Below the pieces are notes generated by a model that made no database searches, was not told where the DNA came from, and saw only the letters and a program-made list of their open reading frames with translations. A stretch of DNA of 64,000 nt from assembly GCF_000327385.1 (NCBI RefSeq), contig NW_008709259.1:2260909-2324908 (forward strand). The letters run 5' to 3'. This document shows, one piece after another, positions 12,623 to 25,565 of this stretch. The stretch comes from Lottia gigantea (lineage: Eukaryota; Mollusca; Gastropoda; Lottiidae). Positions within the stretch are counted from its first letter, which is position 1. The number at the start of each line of letters is the position of its first letter. The position numbers were made by a program, and so were the translations under genes.

Positions 12623-12780
12623 TTAAAGGGATTTTAAAGAGGTTTTCTAAATTTGCTATGTGTATCTGGGACACTGATAGCATCACTTTACACCATTCCA
12701 ATTTTCAACCACACGTTTGTGATTCCTGCAATCGCATTAAAACTGGGTGTTTGATGACGTCACTAATTGATGTTACCAAT
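12623..12780. mobile_element. MITE family A, left half only
   Basis: TTAAAGGGATTTTAAAGAGG through GTGTTTGATGACGTCACTAA matches the left half of the 5.2-kb copy. The right half is absent, and the sequence runs into AAAT/AAATT simple repeats. Confidence 0.7.
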
Positions 12781-12792
12781 GTCCCACATAAA

Positions 12793-12960
12793 AAATAAAT
12801 AAATAAATAAATAAAATAAATAAATCAATAGATAGATTAAGATACCTAAATAAAACAAATAAACAAAAATTAAATTAAATTAAATTAAATTAAATTAAAT
12901 TAAATTAAATTAAATTAAATTAAGTATAAAAAAAATAAAAAATAAAATAAAATGGATACA
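12793..12960. repeat. Simple repeats (AAAT)n and (AAATT)n
   Basis: AAATAAAT runs, then about eleven copies of the pentamer TTAAA at 12,868-12,922, then A-rich imperfect AAAAT. Follows the truncated family A MITE. Confidence 0.9.
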
Positions 12961-13867
12961 TGAATTGGATGAATGAATAAATGTTAGTCATATTTATGTT
13001 GTCAAAGTGACTGACGATTCTATGCATATCAATGTTTTATAAGAGGAGAATGAATGAAGAAATGAATGAATGAACAAATTGAATAAATGACCCAAGTCGT
13101 AACATTCCGCACCATATAATATGTCAAATGAAGATATTGGTGTAAATGTGTTCTTTATTCAGAGATAAGTGGTGTATTGAAAGTTCACAACACTCGAATA
13201 GTGGAAATCGGGACAACTCTTCCCTCAAGCGATTTCCTAATTCCTAATTAAGCTGGAGTTAAACCAAGTTTAAACAGAAGAAATCATGTGTAAGATATTC
13301 GAGACTACATAGCGAATATTTCACAACGCATTATCCATTTCCATCATCACTGGTCTACCAGAATGTTGCTAGCATTGATAACTATAGGCCTATTTCAAGC
13401 TAGTAGATTATAAGTTTTAAATACAATTATTCATTGTATGAATCCGTCTGGTCATTCCAGATTACGATTATATCACAATTCGTTTCCATAGGATATTCCT
13501 TTCTGTCACAATCTCCCTATAAGAGCCCATGTCTGCATTCTTCATATTCAGTTTCAACTAGTTTTGAAAATGGGGATTTACTTCCAAAATTGCCAAAATT
13601 CGAACTACTAGCGGCTGAACAAAATAACTGAGCTCACTCTACAGGAGCGAGAAATCGAGAATATTCCTCGAAACGTATACATGTAATACATATTATAATG
13701 TTATTTTGATACATTGTGTTACATTTTTAGAGCTCACTTTACTGGAGCGAGAAGTCGAGAATATTCTTCACACATATAAATTTAATACATATAATGTTAT
13801 TTTGATACATTATGTTACATTTTTAAAGATAGTCTCCGACCGAGTGCAATGTATACTTAATTTTTTT

Positions 13868-14118
13868 AAGCTGGCTGTAAAGAGGTTTTCTAGCTTTTGT
13901 TCGTGAAATGGTACCATTTATGTATCCTATTTGTATCATTCAAATTTTCCATATTATTTTGTGGTTCCAGTATTTATGCAAATGGTTAACCGTATTTAAT
14001 ACCAATATCACAAAATATTCTGATAATATTTAACGGCCTTAGCGATAGTGAAGTCAAAAAACTTTTAGTTTGAGTGGAATCGCAGGAACCTCAGACTTCT
14101 CAGTTCAAACGGGATTTT
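13868..14118. mobile_element. MITE family A, degraded copy
   Basis: CTGTAAAGAGGTTTTCTAGC at the left, and AGTGGAATCGCAGGAACCTC then AGACTTCTCAGTT at the right, follow the family A order with heavy divergence and a lost right terminus. It abuts family E and B copies. Confidence 0.55.
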
Positions 14119-14119
14119 T

Positions 14120-14197
14120 ATTTAAAGTGCGGGCACACGAACGGTCTTGGTCGGAAATTTTTGTCACCAACTAGACCGCTCGTGTGTCTGCACCTGA
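14120..14197. mobile_element. MITE family E, short internal-deletion copy
   Basis: Only the two termini remain: AAAGTGCGGGCACACGAACG, then CGCTCGTGTGTCTGCACCT, with about 40 bases between. Sits between family A and family B copies. Confidence 0.7.
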
Positions 14198-14478
14198 AGC
14201 TAATCAGTAGTAATGTTCACAATTCGCCGACGAAGTTTCTGCCTTCAAATCCATACACGTGTCCAGACTTATCCACGTTTGAAAGTTAAAAAGAGGACAC
14301 GTCTTTTCTTGAGACTCTGCCATATACAGAAAACTCTAATATAGGAAAATAAAGTGAAGTTTGAGCTGTTTTTGATTGTGTGGTTTTCGTACATTTGTAG
14401 TACATGTATTCCTGGAGAGTATTTGCATATATTCAAGATTCAAAATCAACCTCAAAAATGGCGTCTCTGTCCCTTTTT
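14198..14478. mobile_element. MITE family B, inverted partial copy in a MITE cluster
   Basis: Reverse-orientation words TGCCTTCAAATCCATACACG, CTTATCCACGTTTGAAAGTT and AATGGCGTCTCTGTCCCTTT. Only one terminus is kept. Confidence 0.6.
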
Positions 14479-14479
14479 T

Positions 14480-16489
14480 CTTGCATTTCATTTAGGCCTA
14501 CATTATATAATGGCCACATATAATGTAATACGCAATATCGTCAACAGACCGTGAAAGATAAACAGCTCCTATGAGAGATATGGTGAAACAGAATTTGTAA
14601 TTCAACAATTCATTTATTTCTTCATCTCATCAGGGAATTGTATATCTTGGATGATTTTCATGAAAAAACGTCTAATATTGCCGGTCTTGAAATGATAATA
14701 AATTTCAATAGAGCTCATTATGTTTCGTCTTGCCTAGATGATGTTCATGGTTGAACCAAGGTATCAAAGTGGCATATTTAGGAGGTAGATTATTGAGCCA
14801 TTGAGCCCCATTAATGCCATTTAAATGCTCAAAATTCTTCTCAGACTAGCTGAAATCCGGAGCCATTAGGCCAAGCACAATATACTTGTTTGATGGGTTC
14901 AGCTCATTGATTTCTTTAATGTCTTTGCACTCCCCACCCTCAGCATTTCTGTAGCCCATATTAGCCAATCCCCACCTATTGATTCATCATTGGACATGAT
15001 ATTTGTCTATGACTACACTCAAATGCAATGCTAGATCATTCAAAGTAAAGGTTAGTCTTGGTTTAGAGCGAACTAATTCCTTTTCTAATGCTTTTCATGG
15101 TTCATAAAGATTGTCCGCGGAAAATGAAAACCTGCACGATGGATCGTGATCACAAATGGATATTGAAAATACGTTTCAAGATTGTCGACAGTCCGTGGTT
15201 AACTTGATATCACAGAAAGTGACAGAATATACGGAAATGTTCCAGAATCACGCAACATTTGATGTTCTCCTGATAGATTTTACTTAAATTTGCCTTGATA
15301 AACATAAAGCACATTGGGTCAATACGAATATTGAATTCTCGGTTAACTAGACACTCTTGGCTGTTAAAACATTCCTAATAACATTTGAACCAGGTAATCG
15401 AGACTGACAGATTTGACAAAGTGCTTTACTGAGATCAGATTTAAACTAATTAATGTTTACTTAAATCTTTAATATGCCGAAAATTTTGTTAACAGTATAG
15501 CTAAGTAATTCGAGCGCAAAAGTTGTTTTGCTTTTTCACATTATTTCGAATACAAAGTCAACATTTAACCCATAAATATCAAATAAGAGATATATATACA
15601 TATCTATGTCATTACCTGTCATTTATCGTTAGGACTTATGTCTGCGAGAGGACATTTACCAACACGATGGAGCTACGATTAGAGATATAGAGGACAATGG
15701 CTTCAGTCTACACTATTTCCGACCGTCATGATACTTTTAACGTGTACAACTGTACAGCTCAGGCTCGTAGCCAGACTTGATTGTTCGGAGGGGCAAGTAA
15801 TATATCTGGAGAGGCAATGGTGTAGGGAGTTTAGTTGCCGTTATGGAATTGATCGGTTGTCGTAATATTTTCAGGGGGTTATCAATTTTTTCGGGGGTTT
15901 TGGAGGCTATCAATTTTTTTGCAGGGGGGGGGGGGATTGGATTTCCCCCTGTAGCCACAAGCCTGGTACAGCCTGTATCGCATAGGGTTCTGATTATTGT
16001 ACCGTTCGAGAGCTGAGACACATACCACGTCTGTTTACACGCGACATAGAATTGTGTCGAAAAACCCGAAGCAAAAACTTGGGCCAGAACGAACACACCT
16101 CTAACCCCCTGAACAACCTCGGCCCTTTGTCTTATTTAAGTATACCAAGTGCTTAAAATAAATATATAAGACAATGTAAATCAATGACAACGTTGACTAA
16201 AAAAAAACGTTTATTATAAAAATCCACACAACATTCTAGAATTTAATGTTTCTATTACGTGACTTACATGTAATCAAACAGAAAACCTAAAGTCATTATT
16301 TACACACTAGAAAGGTTTCTTTTGTTACATGGCGCCTTAAGCTTCCATATACATCATAAGGTATACCATGTTTTTTGTATTGGAAATAAAACAATTCTTA
16401 ATGCCATGTAAAACTATGATTTCTCGTACTCGACTGACTTATTAGGGCGGTATGCAAAATTTACATTATTCACAACGTTGTAAATTATG
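14480..16489. other. Gene-free stretch
   Basis: No coding signal. 14.7-15.0 kb and 15.74-15.95 kb look like decayed dispersed repeats. A 10-base G-run is at 15,920. The 119-codon minus-strand frame at 15,737-16,096 is rejected (see below). Confidence 0.5.
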
Positions 16490-17225
16490 CGTGAAGAGCT
16501 TATATATATTACATTATTCTTCTGTTATATAATATATAGTGTATTACACAGGCCGTATAAATATCAAATTTACCTTCTGTTAAATAATATGTAGTACATA
16601 ACACAGATCTTAAAAAAATAACATTGATCTTCTGTTATATAATATTTAGTACATTACACAGACCTTGTGTTTTATAATACGTAGTGTATTACAAAGACCT
16701 TAAAAAAATAACATCGATCTTGTGTTATATAATATATAGTGCATTACACAGATCTTAAACATATAACATTTACCTTCTGTTAAATAATCTATAGTCCATC
16801 ACACAGATCTTATAAATAATATTACATTGATCTTCTGTTATATAATCTATAGTGCATCACACATCTTAAAAATATCACATTTATCTTATGTTATATGGTA
16901 TATAGTGTATTACACAGACCATATAAATATCACATTGATCTTCTATTATAGAATATGTAGTGCATCACACAGATCTTTAAAAAATCACATTGATCTTCTG
17001 TTATATAATATATAGTGTATTACACAGACCATATAAATATCACATTGATCTTTTGTTATATAATATGTATAGTGTATTACACAGACCATATAAATATCAC
17101 ATTGATCTTTTGTTATATAATACGTATAGTGTATTACACGGACCATATAAATATCACATTGATCTTCTGTTATACAATATGTAGTAAATTACACAGAGCT
17201 TATATATATATTTACATTGATCTTC
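16490..17225. repeat. Satellite-like array, unit about 60 bp, about 12 copies
   Basis: Each unit carries CACATTGATCTTCTGTTATA, TAATATGTAGTG and TATTACACAGACCATA. Units at the right end (from 16,900) are more alike than those at the left, as expected if homogenisation acts on one side. Open frames on it are spurious. Confidence 0.9.
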
Positions 17226-17598
17226 AAATTTATCAACAACAGTGATCAGACGTTAGTTACTGTCCCTACCTTGGTGATATAATTCACCATCATTGAACAC
17301 TATTTCATTTCATTCAATCTTCATTAGACCCGTATGGTTTTAAAACCTCTACTTACATGTTATTTGATTTCCCCTTTCAGACAGATTGTCTGTAAAATAA
17401 TCAAATTTGTTCACCCTAACGTTTAGCTTCAACTGCCACTAAAAACATAACAGTGTTGAACGGAGATTAACCAAATCACAAACATAAGACAATATCATGG
17501 AATAATATGGGTAGGGGTAGGGTGGTAATATACCCGGAAGTTCTATGCTGTATAGTTTTTGAGCTACGGGCCTGTATAAGAACATTTCTTTAATAAAT

Positions 17599-17961
17599 TT
17601 AAAGATGGGTTTCCTTATTTTTTAGTATCAAATTTAGCAAACTATTTGATGAATTGTTGTTTCTAATGAATCATCATGTATTTTTTCTAAACTTTTCTTA
17701 ATGCATATAATTAATTGTTATAACCAATCATAAATGTCCATGTATGTACAGTCTGGATAAACCAAAAAAATACTTTTTGACCTTTCTTGATCGGTCACTC
17801 ATTAGAATTCTGCTGGTAATTCTCTTCAAATTTAGCTTACTACGAATTAAATATGGTCATGTGAGACAAACTGGTATTTTTTCCAAGTCATTAGAACACC
17901 TCTTCTTTCTATTTATATAAGTATTAACATTTTCATTTCAAATAAGGAAACCCATCTTTAA
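17599..17961. mobile_element. MITE family C, copy 2
   Basis: TTAAAGATGGGTTTCCTTAT to AATAAGGAAACCCATCTTTAA. The interior GACCTTTCTTGATCGGTCAC is the complement of copy 1, and aligns directly with copy 3. Confidence 0.85.
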
Positions 17962-17984
17962 GCACATGTTAATTAAATTACCAA

Positions 17985-18170
17985 AAGATAACGTCACTAA
18001 TCGCAAAATATGATTTTTCACATAAGGACCTTCGCAATTTGTGACGTCATAAAACTTAGTTTTAGTGAAATTTCAGGAACCACAGACGTTTGATGGAAAA
18101 TTGGAATGGTGCAAATTGATGCTTTCCAATACAAATTGAAATTTAGAAAACCTCTTTACAATCCCTTTAA
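17985..18170. mobile_element. MITE family A, right half
   Basis: GTGACGTCATAAAACTTAG, CAGGAACCACAGACGTTTGA and the terminus CCTCTTTACAATCCCTTTAA match the right half of family A. It begins about 25 bases after the family C copy ends. Confidence 0.7.
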
Positions 18171-19168
18171 GCTTGTCTCCAATAATGAAGAATTGGAAGG
18201 AATCCAGTGTGTACATATTACATTAATAGTTTACCTTCACTTAGAGACAGGATGATATAGATAATCGGAGCTAATAATATATGTTTTTATATAATTTGTA
18301 AACCTATAATTTTGTTATCATGTGCGACAGTTACATGTCAAACAACGTCAAGTACCTAACGACCCTGCTTATTATAACATTGATGGACATGACGTCCAAC
18401 GTCAAAAACTAATCAAAACCGTCTTCACTACATTAAACTTACAATGCCACTTCCTTCCCCTCTCCCCCCTCCGAAAAAATTCTGACATCCGGCTAATACC
18501 ATTGCTGCATCTGCATCTGCATCTACAAACTATACCCCATTCCCATTTGCCTAAATTTGTTGGCCCATTCGAACAATTAGACGGTTTATCGTGTCAGCAC
18601 CTTCGAACTGCATCACTTAAGTCGGAAATCGGCTTGATAGATACCATTAACATTTTTTCTGAAAATTTGCTGAAAAATACCCGGGCATTACTTAAACTGC
18701 AAAAATATACAGTAATGAGTTCTACTTTTCTGTACCTGATTTGGCTAATGAAGTAAGAAAAAGTAATGTAAGAAGGAAATCTTGCTATTTCCGTGGTCGT
18801 ATTTAGAACGCATGTTATCCACTGCAGCATTTGGTTAAATTTAGCATCAAAAGAATGCGGTTCACGTCAGTTGTGTTATTTGTTAATCAATCTTAAATGA
18901 CATTGATCGAGTCTATGATGATAATGAAAGTAATCACTGTCATTAAATATCTTGATGATCGAGACAACTGGAGTTTTTATAGTCACTTTCCTCCCGTTAG
19001 GGGAGATAATTTGAATTTTGAGTTGATTAAATTCAATCACGTCCAGGTATTAGAGAAAAAGAATCGCCCTCTTGAATTTTAAATACACCTACATGTAGAA
19101 TAACAACTTAAGCTTTCCAATTGGAATGTCATGGTAAAAATCAGATGGGGGACTGAAAACATTAAATT

Positions 19169-19457
19169 CCGGTTTATACTCCGTTAAGATAAAGAACGAA
19201 ACGAAGGTAAAGAAGCTAAGCAAAGCTTTGATTCGCTACGCATCGATTGGCTTCGAGATGTCGAACGCCAGTTTGTTTCGCCTGCCTCTGGTTGGTTGCA
19301 AAGACCAAAGCGAAGAGATGAGGAAATAAGACCACATCCTACCCCTTCTCCAAGCATGAAAATGAACTTGCGAAGGTTCAGTGAAGGTGAAATTTCGCTT
19401 CATAGCCGAGCTTTAGAGCTTGCTACACACTTCGCTTAGCGGAGTAAAAACCGGTCT
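19169..19457. mobile_element. Inverted-repeat element, about 290 bp (family J)
   Basis: CCGGTTTATACTCCGTTAAG at the left is inverted as CTTAGCGGAGTAAAAACCGG at the right (2 mismatches in 20). The interior is moderately GC-rich and without an open frame. One copy seen. Confidence 0.6.
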
Positions 19458-21174
19458 TTAGCCATTCTAGATCTAACTAAGGTGTTCGAGTCAGTCCCTG
19501 AACATCATTTGATACAACAAATCAATATTTTAGATGGTTTTGATTTGGCCGAGGATTTGAAATTTAACAAAATATAGTGGAAACATCTGATAAAAAAAGC
19601 CAGCTGACCTACTTGGAAAAACATGTTTTTTTAAAATAAAATCAAAGTGGTACTATGTTTCACTTCATATTGTTTTTTTCTTTTAAAGAAATCTATGTTT
19701 TTAAATTTTAACTGTTTTTTTTATATTTTTTCAGTGTGTGAAAACCGGGGTACAATGTTTACAAAGCAGCCAATGTTGTTCATTACGTGACGTTTGTTTA
19801 ACCAACGCAAAATACTCGATATATGCAAGTAAGTCACCTTAAAAAATTCCATTTCCGTTTAAAAGTGTCCCCATATCATAGCGATCACCTTTTGCGAATA
19901 AGAATGGCGGTCATATGTTTCGAACGCAATTCTCATGTAACGGAGTAATGAGTTACGTTCGTACTCATGACAATTTTCGTTACTCCCAATACGCAACTGG
20001 TAATCGCTATTGTGAGAGGGTATCTACTGTTGGGTTCAGATCGATTCAATGCATCTCCTCGGACCATCTACTGGCAACTACCATCAACTGGATGGTGGCA
20101 AATTCCAACAGCCAAGGTCGACGACGGGATTAAAATTTCGCTAAAAGCTTACAGTAACTATACCAGATACGGCGATTTTCATTGCGCTCTGGTCGACTGA
20201 ATTCATCCATTGATGACATACTCAAACGCCGCGAATTGCTTAGAAACAGTCGTTGAAAATTCAGGGGAAAAGCTGCATTTCAGCAGTCACAATTCCTTCC
20301 ATCTGAATAGTTAAACATAGACTACTGACTGTCTATGTATCCAGTCCGGTATAAAGATGGTAATTTACAAAGTTATGCACAAATGAGTCCGGTTCATATC
20401 AATCAACACATTTAATAAAAACACACCTTCAGTGCGAAGAATTTTTTTTTCCTAAGAATTTGGTAGAAACTCAAAATGATCCAATAGTATTGTTGTAGCA
20501 GATTTTATATAGGTCCTGCAGATGACGTTTGTGTTTTTAAGATTATAGAGACAGCCGATAGTTGCCTTATATTTCTACACTATTGGCAGAAAATTCTAGC
20601 GGATATACACAATTTGTTTTGATTCGCAGATTTTCGTGATGTATTTTAACTAATCATAGGAAATATTTGAATTGCAAAAGTGTTCATTTTGGCCTCTTAA
20701 ATTGAAGCCTGTAGTGAAAATTATCAATATTAATAACCATATCTAAAAAATATGAGCCATTATTCCAGTTCTATGATCAGAAAGTAAGCGGTAAATTTTA
20801 CGTTTGATATACACGAACTAAATTTCAGTAAAAGTAAGCCTATAATTTGCCATCATAATGGGCCTAATTATTACATTAAAACTAATTATGGAGGCTAACA
20901 CCATGGAAACAATGAATAACGAGCTAAAATCGTTATAATTATGTTACTCCATGTTTGCTTAATCGATTAATTTTCTCAAAATAATTGGCTGTAAATGCGA
21001 AAATGTTTTTCTTGAGGTTAAAATTAAAAGAAAAAGCAATAAATCGTCTCACGTTTCAGTGTCAAAGGGGTTTCTGGTTGGAATGTCAATAAAAACATAT
21101 TTTTGAATCATATTGGAGCGACACAAAGAAGGCACGTGATTGAATGCTGGAGATCAACTGACGATTTATGCCAT

Positions 21175-21472
21175 CTTAACAATGGTCAAGCTATTACGAA
21201 TTTCGTCTTATAACTGACACAAATATCCACCTCTCTTGTGACACAGATGTTTGTAGAAGTAGCGATTTGGTTAGAATGTACGCTGGCGGATACAGCCGAT
21301 CAGAATACTTGACAGAAAGTCTGTAAACAAAAAACCATTAAGTTAAAAGTCTTTCTGTCAGAGGCTATGATTGGCTGTATTCGCTGGCGTACAGTCCAAT
21401 CAAATCGTTGGATTCCATGGCTATTGCAGTCAAGGTATTAGATGATGTTCGTAATAGCTTGACTTTGTGAAG
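21175..21472. mobile_element. Hairpin MITE family D, copy 1
   Basis: CTTAACAATGGTCAAGCTATTACGA (left end, read in two words CTTAACAATGGTCA/AGCTATTACGA) is inverted at the right as TTCGTAATAGCTTGACTTTG. Internal arms CAGCCGATCAGAATACTTGA and GCTATGATTGGCTGTATTCG are also inverted. No coding capacity. Confidence 0.8.
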
Positions 21473-22081
21473 AATATTGATTCATGCATGCCATCGGAGA
21501 AACTTACCGATTGACCAATCAGTTCGATGACAAGATCCGTTTTTACTTGTAACCATAAAATAAGAATCTGATTGCAAACAGAGGCATAAAACCTATTAAC
21601 ATAAGTTTGTAAATGGAATTGTTTGTAACAATTTGTATATTGTAGATATAATTATATTTTTAATACTGTATGCATATTGCCTTAAAGTAACTGAAAAAAA
21701 TCGTCTTCTTATATGCCATCTCTTGCTTTAAGTTGAAAATACAGTTGCTCGTAGATTCTGCTAGTGACAAGGTCCCCGACCCCCTACTAAAGTTTGCAAT
21801 ATTTGGGGTGGGCCAAGTGTGATTCCTGGAATTTACAACCGATTACCTTCGTTTTTCCTGATATATTAGTTAGCTGCATAGTTGAAAGAATGATCACTGA
21901 ACCTTTTTGCTTGAAATGAACTTGATGTGTACTCTAAAAATATCATTTTCGGAGTGTAAACTAAATGCACAAGTTTTAAAAAAGTGTTATTTTCGCGTAT
22001 ACGTGGGTTCACTTTCAGCCATATAGGAAATTTAAACGGCCATTTTGAATTAATTTGAATAATTATTTTTTTATATTTCAG

Positions 22082-25048
22082 AACATAGATACAGTACATG
22101 TGAAAATGTGGAGGCATTGGCAGCTAGCCGTTATGTTAAGCCTCATAAAAAAGCTGGTAAGCATTCACCTTTTTATTTTTGTCAATGTCACAGATCAATG
22201 TCAGGAACACTATTCTGTATTTAATTTTCGATAAGGGGAAGTTTTGACTTCTCTTTGCCCGAAAAACTGGCCCTACCCGTTCCTCGGACGTGATATACGG
22301 ATGTGATATTGGCACGTTTTAGCCAGACTTTTTATGGGAGTAGCTCCGACCCATGTTTAGATCGCCAGTTTTTTTAGAATGTTCATCATGTTATAAGCCA
22401 AATTCATGTCTGTCACGAAACATGACAACATTCTATCCGCATATCACATCCGAGCCAGATTTGTGGGATTGGACTTCTTCTAAAAGAACCGGGGTGAAAC
22501 AGTCTGATATTTCATTTAGAAATTGGAAGAGAAGCTATCTGGTGGTCTAGAACTATAGTGGTAGTTTCTGATGTACCGTTTGTTTTTTTTGTGAACTAAA
22601 TTGCCATCTAAGTTTTGATATTTTGAATATGCAATTGCCATTTTTGCTCATATACGTGGAGAAATTTCTTGCTTGCTTGGCTTGTGTTGCATGGGAAATA
22701 AAGGGTTGCTGGCAAGCACAGATGATTAACCATTGGTACAGTAATTTAGTCTGAATACATCATTATAAAAACAATCACACAGTTGGCGAAACAGCTTATC
22801 AATAAATCAATACCGATAACTCTTCTCAAATTACAGACCACAATAAATGTCATTAACATTTGATCATGACCTTGAACTTGTTGTTTATTATTGAATCAAC
22901 TGATTGGAGAGAGTGGGAAGGGGCGTGGGGGTGCTCGATTGGCGAGTTCTGCGCTTTAAGGATATATGGAATCAACCGGAAGTACAGGTTTCAGTCTGCG
23001 TAAGTGTTGACGGAGCATTTTTAATTTCGTTACCCATGACCCCAAAATTGATATAACAAACACATCAAAAGTTATGCCAGCGGTTTAGAGAAATTTGGTA
23101 TGCCGGCACTAAGATGTCCTAGAATCTATGTTAGAAGATAAGAACCTAGGACAGCCTAGCTCTAAGATCTTTTTGAGAATACGGGGCGCTTGGTTATTCG
23201 TCATGTTGTGACAGGGCCTTTAAATCGATAAATTTGCATGGAATACAATATTTTTCGTTAAATTGCAACTTCCGAACATTTAAATATAAGTAGAAATAAA
23301 AAAAAAGAAATTTATATTTTATGTGGCAAGGAATTCAGACACTAAAAATCAATTTTCTATTCAAGGCAATTGTTGAAAAAAATATAATTACTTGGTTTAA
23401 ATTGGATGTTTCTTCTCTCTAGATTCCAATAAATTAACGGAACCAATGACATGAAAACATCAGTTTAGCTCTCGTAAAATCTCGCCAATTGTCGTTTAGT
23501 TGATATATTGAGTTACAAAAACGCCATAAACTTCATTTGAACATTTCTATTTCCACGTTCCGGCTTCCATAAACGTTATTCCCGCGGGGAAAAGGAGACT
23601 ACACCACGTGATATCATTCATTTACATCTCGATTATCAAGTTAGTAAATTAGAGGAACTGAAGTGCCCCTAGCGGCGAAAATAGCTTTAAACACGCATAA
23701 GTATTCATGTCTTGACTATCGCGACGCCCCCTAGTGTTCAATTACAAGAATAAAACTTTGCTAATGCCTATTGAGTGTTGGCGAGTGTTTAGAAATACCT
23801 TCAGGACTAGAGCTGCTTCTTTATATAGAACACAGATTAACATTAAATAGTTTGGAAATGAAATGAAACTGAATAGATTTTTCACGCCAAACTTTTCTCT
23901 ATCTGATTGAGCTAATGAAGACAGCGCTATGCAGTGTGCAATGTGGAGAATTTAGCATTTCTTTCTCATGAATGCGTAAAAGATTCGATTTTCTACCATT
24001 TTTAAATAATCGCCAAAAATATGTAAATCTCTGTCGAATTATTAATATTTCTAGGTGGACATCAAGCACTTTTCGTTTGTGAAATTCACTAGAACCACAG
24101 TTTTGTCTAGATTGTCTTTCCTTATAAGGCATAGTTTCATATAAAGTATATAAGTATATAAATCATACTTTCATTCATTTCCTATATAAAACATACTTTC
24201 ATTCACATCCTATAAAATATACTTTCATTCATTTCCTATAAAACATACTTTCATTCATTTCCTATAATAAAACATACTTTCATTCATTTCCTATATAAGA
24301 CATACTTTCATTCATTTCCTTATAAAACATACTTTTATTCATTTCCTATAAAACATACTTTCATTCTTTTCCTATATAAAACATACTTTCATTCATTTCC
24401 TATAAAACATACTTTTATTCATTTCCTATAAAACATACTTTCATTCATTTCCTATATAAAACATACTTTTATTCATTTCCTATAAAACATACCTTCAATT
24501 ATTTCCTATATAAAACATACTTTCATTCATTTCCTATATAAAACATACTTTCATTCATTTCCTATAAAACATACTTTTATTCATTTCCTATAAAACATAC
24601 TTTCATTCATTTCCTATATAAAACGTACTTTCATTCATTTCCTATATAAAACATACTTTTATTCATTTCCTATAAAACATACCTTCAATTATTTCCTATA
24701 TAAAACATACTTTCATTCATTTCCTATATAAAACATACTTTCATTCATTTCCTATATAAAACATACTTTCATTCATTTCCTATATAAAACATACTTTCAT
24801 TCATTTCCTTATAAAACATACTTTCATTTGATTTTATTTCGTTAAAAAAACTTTTTTTTATCGTTACAGGGGAAGAATGCCGAGATAGTTTAGAATGTTT
24901 AGATTTGTGCTGTCGTGAATATCGTGGACACCGTTATCATTTAAACAGATGTGGCAAATCAGAAGATGATTTTACATCCTACACATGCGTCATGGCACCA
25001 CCGAAAACAGGAAATGACGTTTTGGATGACGAAATTGGATTGAAATAA
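22082..25048 (+). CDS. Small cysteine-rich, probably secreted protein (last two exons; 5' part not found)
   Basis: Two exons join in frame. The first is 22082-22156, after an acceptor ending in TTTCAG and before donor CTG|GTAAGC. The second is 24870-25048, after acceptor TCGTTACAG, ending in TAA. The codon split across the junction gives glycine and the frame stays open. The spliced product reads ..STCENVEALAASRYVKP.. then GEECRDSLECLDLCC, REYRGHRYHLNRCGKS, then a last cysteine and a hydrophilic tail ending DDEIGLK. It has seven cysteines in about 60 residues. The pattern GxxCxxSxxCxxxCC resembles the start of colipase/Dickkopf/prokineticin-type disulphide-rich domains, but the rest is too short to assign. 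A signal-peptide exon should lie upstream; I could not find one with confidence. The 2.7-kb intron contains a 28-bp satellite and a small dispersed element. Function unknown. Confidence 0.55.
22245..22340. repeat. Short dispersed element related to the 54-kb minisatellite
   Basis: GCCCTACCCGTTCCTCGGAC followed by GTGATATACGGATGTGATAT resembles one unit of the 53.6-54.2 kb array with its flank (GCCCTACCCAGTTCG). GAAAAACTGGC / GCCAGACTTTTT form its inverted ends. Confidence 0.5.
24145..24835. repeat. Minisatellite, unit 24-28 bp, about 25 copies, in the intron of the cysteine-rich gene
   Basis: ACATACTTTCATTCATTTCC followed by TATATAAA or TATAAA. The array ends about 35 bases before the terminal exon acceptor. 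Confidence 0.9.
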
Positions 25049-25176
25049 TTTGTTGCTTTAAGTAATCAATTCTTTTTTTTTAAATGATACTTTTCGAGCA
25101 TCTTTCAAGCTGTATTTTGTATGATATTTGCCTATATTTACGCAATCGTGCGTTAAACTTCTTTCATTGAACAACG

Positions 25177-25565
25177 TCTATTAGTCACAATCATAATAAC
25201 AAAATCATAAAAGACACCGACAGTACTTAGCCTATTTCTGGAATTTCGGAGATTTTTACCTTTTCGGGATAGAATTCAACAGAACGAAAGCTTCTTGAAA
25301 ATCATTTGTTCATACTGCTTATACTCGAGTTACTATTTTGAACTCACCAGTAACAGTACTAGTAGGTCGAATTTTCGAGTTACTTTTAAATTTTACAAAT
25401 TAAATCGGATTTTCTAGTAAAATTACTAAATCAGATTTCCCAGTCACCGATTCAGATTGAGCTGTATCACGAACGTCGCTATAAATTCTGTTTTTCAATA
25501 AATTAATTCATCAGCTTCAAAGCAAAAAAAAGAAAATGACTTTATGATCGTGACTATAAGATTAT
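25177..25565. repeat. Dispersed repeat F, first half
   Basis: TATTAGTCACAATCATAATA, CTTAGCCTATTTCTGGAATT, GAGCTGTATCACGAACGTCG and GACTTTATGATCGTGACTAT match 42,155-42,332 in order. It carries about 205 extra bases (25,248-25,455) absent from the 42-kb copy. Confidence 0.75.

Larger units (their letters stand above)
18175..22080. other. Gene-poor stretch upstream of the cysteine-rich exons
   Basis: Contains the family J (19.2 kb) and family D (21.2 kb) elements. The missing first exon(s) of the 22-25 kb gene should lie here or further upstream, but I found no signal-peptide frame with a good donor. Confidence 0.45.

Noticed and set aside
15737-16096. 119-codon minus-strand frame
   Set aside because: It spans a G-run and dispersed-repeat-like sequence and has no motif.
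18322-18756. 144-codon plus-strand frame
   Set aside because: No ATG at the stated start, no recognisable domain, His/Leu-rich low complexity in the middle, and an overlapping open frame on the other strand.
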